Shown: piece after piece, positions 6,242 to 8,154 of the stretch
Layout of the letters: every line of letters starts with the position of its first letter
Numbering within the stretch: position 1 is the stretch's first letter
Source of the DNA: Akkermansiaceae bacterium
GTDB taxonomy: Bacteria > Verrucomicrobiota > Verrucomicrobiia > Verrucomicrobiales > Akkermansiaceae
Direction of reading: 5' to 3'
Assembly (NCBI GenBank): GCA_020627645.1
Contig: JAHDGN010000130.1
Coordinates: forward strand, 1 to 8,154
Length of the DNA: 8,154 nucleotides
The notes under the pieces: model-generated
The model's database searches: none
The model's input: the letters and a program-made list of their open reading frames with translations, nothing else
What the model was told of the DNA's origin: nothing
Position numbers and translations under genes: made by a program

Positions 6242-7380
6242 AGGAAAAGAATGGGAGTTGAGATTAAGAAGGAGAGAATGGATTGGGTGGGTCGGTTCAG
6301 GGGCGGAAGGAGACGGGTGATAGAGGAGAGCGAAGCTGCGCTGATGAGGTTGAGAGGGAAAGTTGGAAGGGGTAGGCTGACGAGGGAGGTTTTGGCGATA
6401 GAGACCAGGGTTGCTGGAGGGAGGTTGAGGTGGAGGCGGGTGTTGTGGTGAAGAAGGGCTGTGTGGGTCATGAATGTCAGGGTGTATCCCCATTGAAAGT
6501 GGCGGGGGGAGAGTTGAGTGGTGTGTTGAAGGGCGATCCAGATGAGGGCGGGGATGGCGATGGCGGTGATGGTTTCGGGGCCGTGATTGAGGAGTTTGAG
6601 ATGGGGGAAGCGAAGATTGGTGAGGAGGTGGATGAGGAATAGGAGGGTGGGGGGGAGAAGGGTCCATGGACCCGATAGGGCGAAGGCTAGGTAGCCAAAG
6701 GTGGTGGCGGCAAGGAGGCCGCCGCCGTTGAGGGAGGTGAGGCGTCGGGCGAGGATGAAGAGGGAGGTGAGGGCGAGAAGGATGAGGATGCGGGAGTGGA
6801 GTTCGTGTGGGGTTAGGTTTTGGAGGAAGGTGAGGAGGGAGACGATGGCGAGAGGCAGTATGACGTTGTCGAGGCCGGCTCCGAGGATGCCTTCGGCCAT
6901 GGTGGCGAGGGCTGCGATGATGATTGAGATGGTGAGGGCGTTGGGGATTTGGTTGATGAGTGAGATGGATAGGGTAATGAGGAAGGAGATGATGAAGACG
7001 GCGAGCGATCCTTCGATTGATTTTTGGCCGGCATTGGTTTGGTAGGGATGTCGACCGAATCTTTTGCCAATGAGGGCTCCGGCGGTATCGGCACAGGTGA
7101 GGATGCCGATACCGATTAGGTAGAGAGAGGGAGTGTGATAGGTGAGGCGGAAGGTGAGGGCAATGCCGATGGGGAACAAGAGGTCTCCATAGGAGAAGCG
7201 GGTGACACGGTGGAGGATACGAGAGAAAATGGAATTGGTATGGCGGATCAGGAGGAGGAGAACAAAGAAGATCGTGGCGAGGATGTCTACTTGCCACGGA
7301 GAGCTAAAGACCCAGGGGAAGGTAAGGCAAATCGTGCCCATGATGACGTGGGCGGCTTTGCGTTGGAGTTCGGGTGACAC
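6238..7380 (-). CDS. Phytol/dolichol kinase-like (CTP-dependent lipid kinase) membrane protein with an additional C-terminal membrane half
   Basis: This 380-residue polytopic protein has its N-terminal ~190 residues in the SEC59/VTE5/DGK1 class, which phosphorylates polyprenols, phytol or diacylglycerol, often with CTP. Visible motifs are LQRKAAH (5-11), FSYGDLLFPIG (62-72), CADTAGALIGKRFGR (96-110), KSIEGSLAVF (120-129) and AEGILGAGLDNVILPL (162-177). The second half (~195-380) is a further set of membrane helices, including ARRLTSLNGGGLLAATTFGYLAF (211-233 in outline) and NHGPETITAIAIPALI. It loosely resembles the DUF92/VTE6 family of phytyl-phosphate kinases, though that match is tentative. 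The start is GTG at 7380, immediately before the conserved Arg-Lys-His helix, with no in-frame ATG nearby upstream and no ribosome binding site. It overlaps the GNAT gene by 4 bp. The substrate is not determined; cluster context suggests a diacylglycerol-like or isoprenoid alcohol. Confidence 0.8.
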   Translation of the reverse strand: MSPELQRKAAHVIMGTICLTFPWVFSSPWQVDILATIFFVLLLLIRHTNSIFSRILHRVTRFSYGDLLFPIGIALTFRLTYHTPSLYLIGIGILTCADTAGALIGKRFGRHPYQTNAGQKSIEGSLAVFIISFLITLSISLINQIPNALTISIIIAALATMAEGILGAGLDNVILPLAIVSLLTFLQNLTPHELHSRILILLALTSLFILARRLTSLNGGGLLAATTFGYLAFALSGPWTLLPPTLLFLIHLLTNLRFPHLKLLNHGPETITAIAIPALIWIALQHTTQLSPRHFQWGYTLTFMTHTALLHHNTRLHLNLPPATLVSIAKTSLVSLPLPTFPLNLISAASLSSITRLLPPLNRPTQSILSFLISTPILFL

Positions 7381-7385
7381 TTTGG

Positions 7386-7420
7386 AATGAACGAATGAAG
7401 GATTTTATAATGAACGAATG
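7386..7420 (-). repeat. Pair of 12-bp direct repeats just upstream of the kinase-like gene
   Basis: AATGAACGAATG occurs exactly at 7386-7397 and again at 7409-7420, 23 bp apart start to start, 5 and 28 bp upstream of the GTG start codon. On the coding strand a TATAAAAT-like word lies between them, so this could be an operator or promoter region, but no convincing -35 box accompanies it. Each copy is itself nearly three tetramers (AATG, AACG, AATG), so slippage is an alternative origin. Confidence 0.5.
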
Positions 7421-7449
7421 TTGTCGGTGTTGGAAGCGGTTTGGTGTGC

Positions 7450-7565
7450 GGCGATGGCTTTTGGCGGTTGGCTGTTAGCTTTTAGAGGAGCTGCCGCTCT
7501 GATGTGGGGGTGGGGTTGTTTGGTCTGAGGAGGTGATGAGGGGACTGGGTTTGGTTGAGGTGTGA
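7450..7565. repeat. Copy A of a ~120-bp duplicated non-coding segment
   Basis: This segment matches 7592-7715 over nearly its full length. A 47-base stretch (7478-7524) is identical to 7627-7673. It begins with five heptamer units (GCGATGG, CTTTTGG, CGGTTGG, CTGTTAG, CTTTTAG). It has one heptamer fewer than copy B and a few substitutions near the end, where the stop codon of the neighbouring gene in copy B is not preserved. No open frame with gene-like sequence was seen. Confidence 0.85.
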
Positions 7566-7571
7566 AATTTT

Positions 7572-7634
7572 AGGATTGATCATTGGTTTTTGGCGATGGC
7601 TTTTGACTTTTGGCGGTTGGCTGTTCGCTTTTAG
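7572..7634. repeat. Degenerate heptanucleotide array in the DUF3419-kinase spacer
   Basis: Nine consecutive 7-base units on the + strand: AGGATTG, ATCATTG, GTTTTTG, GCGATGG, CTTTTGA, CTTTTGG, CGGTTGG, CTGTTCG, CTTTTAG. Most follow a rough NNNTTNG pattern. The last six belong to duplication copy B. Copy A lacks one CTTTTGA-type unit, which is a direct trace of gain or loss of a single heptamer. Confidence 0.65.
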
Positions 7635-7715
7635 AGGAGCTGCCGCTCTGATGTGGGGGTGGGGTTGTTTGGTTTGGGGAGGTGATATGGGGACTGGGTT
7701 TGGTTTAGGGGGTGA
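7592..7715. repeat. Copy B of the ~120-bp duplicated segment
   Basis: Copy B lies 142 bp downstream of copy A at its left end, and 149 bp after the extra heptamer. Its right end runs across the stop codon of the DUF3419 gene (7705-7707), so the duplicated unit includes the extreme 3' end of that gene. Both copies hold a small GAGC/GCTC hairpin with loop TGCC but no T-run, so it is not a clear terminator. Together with copy A and the direct repeats, this accounts for most of the 324-bp gap 7381-7704; I see no other gene in it. Confidence 0.85.
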
Positions 7716-8154
7716 CTTGTTCTAGGTGAAAGGAGGAGTAGAAGAAGGCACGGTCTTGGTGGTGAAGGGTTTCGGATTCTTCGGTGAGGTGGTGGAGGTG
7801 GGGGTGGTTGGATTGGCGGGGGGCGAGCATGTTCCAGTAGGCGAGGCGGGCGCCGGAGTTGGAGGCGTCTGCGATTTTTTTGAAGAGGGTTTGGGTGGCT
7901 TTTGGTGACATGTATTCGAAGATGTCGCTGAGGTTGTAAGCATCGAATTTTTGGCCGCTCTCGAGGATCTGTTCGATGGGTTTTTGGGTGATGGTGAGGC
8001 GGTTTTCTTGGAGAGCGGTGCGGATTTTGTGGAAGGACTCTTCTTGGAGGGCCAGGGGGAGGGTTTGGTATTGGCCGGTGAGGATATACTGGAGATATGG
8101 GTTTTGTGAGGGATCGAGGGTGGTGAGGGCGTGCTTGGCTCTGGTGAGGATTTT
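7705..8154 (-). CDS. DUF3419 / BtaA-like aminocarboxypropyl transferase family protein (5' end outside window)
   Basis: The frame is open from the window edge to TAA at 7705-7707, giving the C-terminal 149 residues. Reading inwards: NPYLQYILTGQY at ~18-29, FDAYNLSDIFEYM at ~70-82, GARLAYWNML, and the end motif DRAFFYSSFHLE. These are hallmarks of the DUF3419 family. Its best-known member BtaA moves the 3-amino-3-carboxypropyl group of S-adenosylmethionine onto diacylglycerol, the first step to betaine lipids. The N-terminal half lies outside the window, so the full SAM site cannot be checked. No BtaB-type methyltransferase is visible. The downstream kinase-like, GNAT and acyl-ligase genes on the same strand suggest a shared lipid pathway, although a 324-bp repeat-filled gap intervenes. 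An internal ATG at 7911 is not the start, because conserved sequence continues upstream. Confidence 0.82.
   Translation of the reverse strand, partial: KILTRAKHALTTLDPSQNPYLQYILTGQYQTLPLALQEESFHKIRTALQENRLTITQKPIEQILESGQKFDAYNLSDIFEYMSPKATQTLFKKIADASNSGARLAYWNMLAPRQSNHPHLHHLTEESETLHHQDRAFFYSSFHLEQVTP

Noticed and set aside
6242..7297. Long open frame continuing upstream of the GNAT start on the minus strand, giving a 633-residue reading.
   Set aside because: The added part is His/Pro/Arg/Ser-rich low-complexity sequence lying in another frame over the kinase-like gene. The C-rich coding strand has few stop codons, and protein-like sequence begins only at the ATG at 6241.
7450..7715. CRISPR-like array in the repeat spacer.
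   Set aside because: Only two long copies exist with one 26-bp gap, no regular spacers and no cas genes; a local duplication explains it.

Overview
The window looks like a chromosome segment of a Verrucomicrobiota (or related PVC-group) bacterium. The case rests on an ECF-type sigma factor with the long C-terminal extension typical of Verrucomicrobiota and Planctomycetota, on start codons without Shine-Dalgarno sequences, and on an AlgX-like acetylation protein with an extra C-terminal domain. This is family-level inference; no rRNA or marker gene is present.

Left part, + strand (1-1767). The first ~52 bases look like the right end of an IS200/IS605-type element: a stem-loop followed by a TTCAC-type end. 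It abuts the last ~79 codons of an MBOAT O-acyltransferase gene of the AlgI type, so that gene appears to be cut by the insertion. Twelve bases after the MBOAT stop begins an intact AlgJ/AlgX-like SGNH O-acetyltransferase gene. The two normally work together, the MBOAT protein passing acetyl groups across the membrane and the AlgX-like protein attaching them to an exported polysaccharide. A weak hairpin plus T-run follows.

Middle, + strand (1867-3981). One large gene joins a cytoplasmic ECF sigma factor (regions 2 and 4) to a single membrane span and an outside part of about 430 residues carrying beta-sandwich (carboxypeptidase-regulatory-like) domains. It appears to be a membrane-tethered sigma factor. 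It ends 2 bp from the end of the convergent minus-strand cluster.

Right part, - strand (8154 down to 3984). Read in the direction of transcription: a DUF3419/BtaA-like aminocarboxypropyl transferase (5' end outside the window), a 324-bp spacer full of repeats, a phytol/dolichol-kinase-like membrane protein with an additional membrane half, a GNAT acetyltransferase overlapping it by ATGA, and a short AMP-forming acyl ligase. Together they suggest an uncharacterised lipid or lipid-headgroup pathway. Both non-coding gaps in this cluster contain degenerate heptanucleotide repeat arrays, and the larger also has a ~120-bp duplication.

Across the window the + strand is strongly G-rich and C-poor whichever strand is coding. 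Plus-strand proteins are therefore rich in Val/Gly/Arg/Glu and minus-strand proteins in Pro/Leu/Thr/His/Ser/Gln. This also produces many long spurious open frames.
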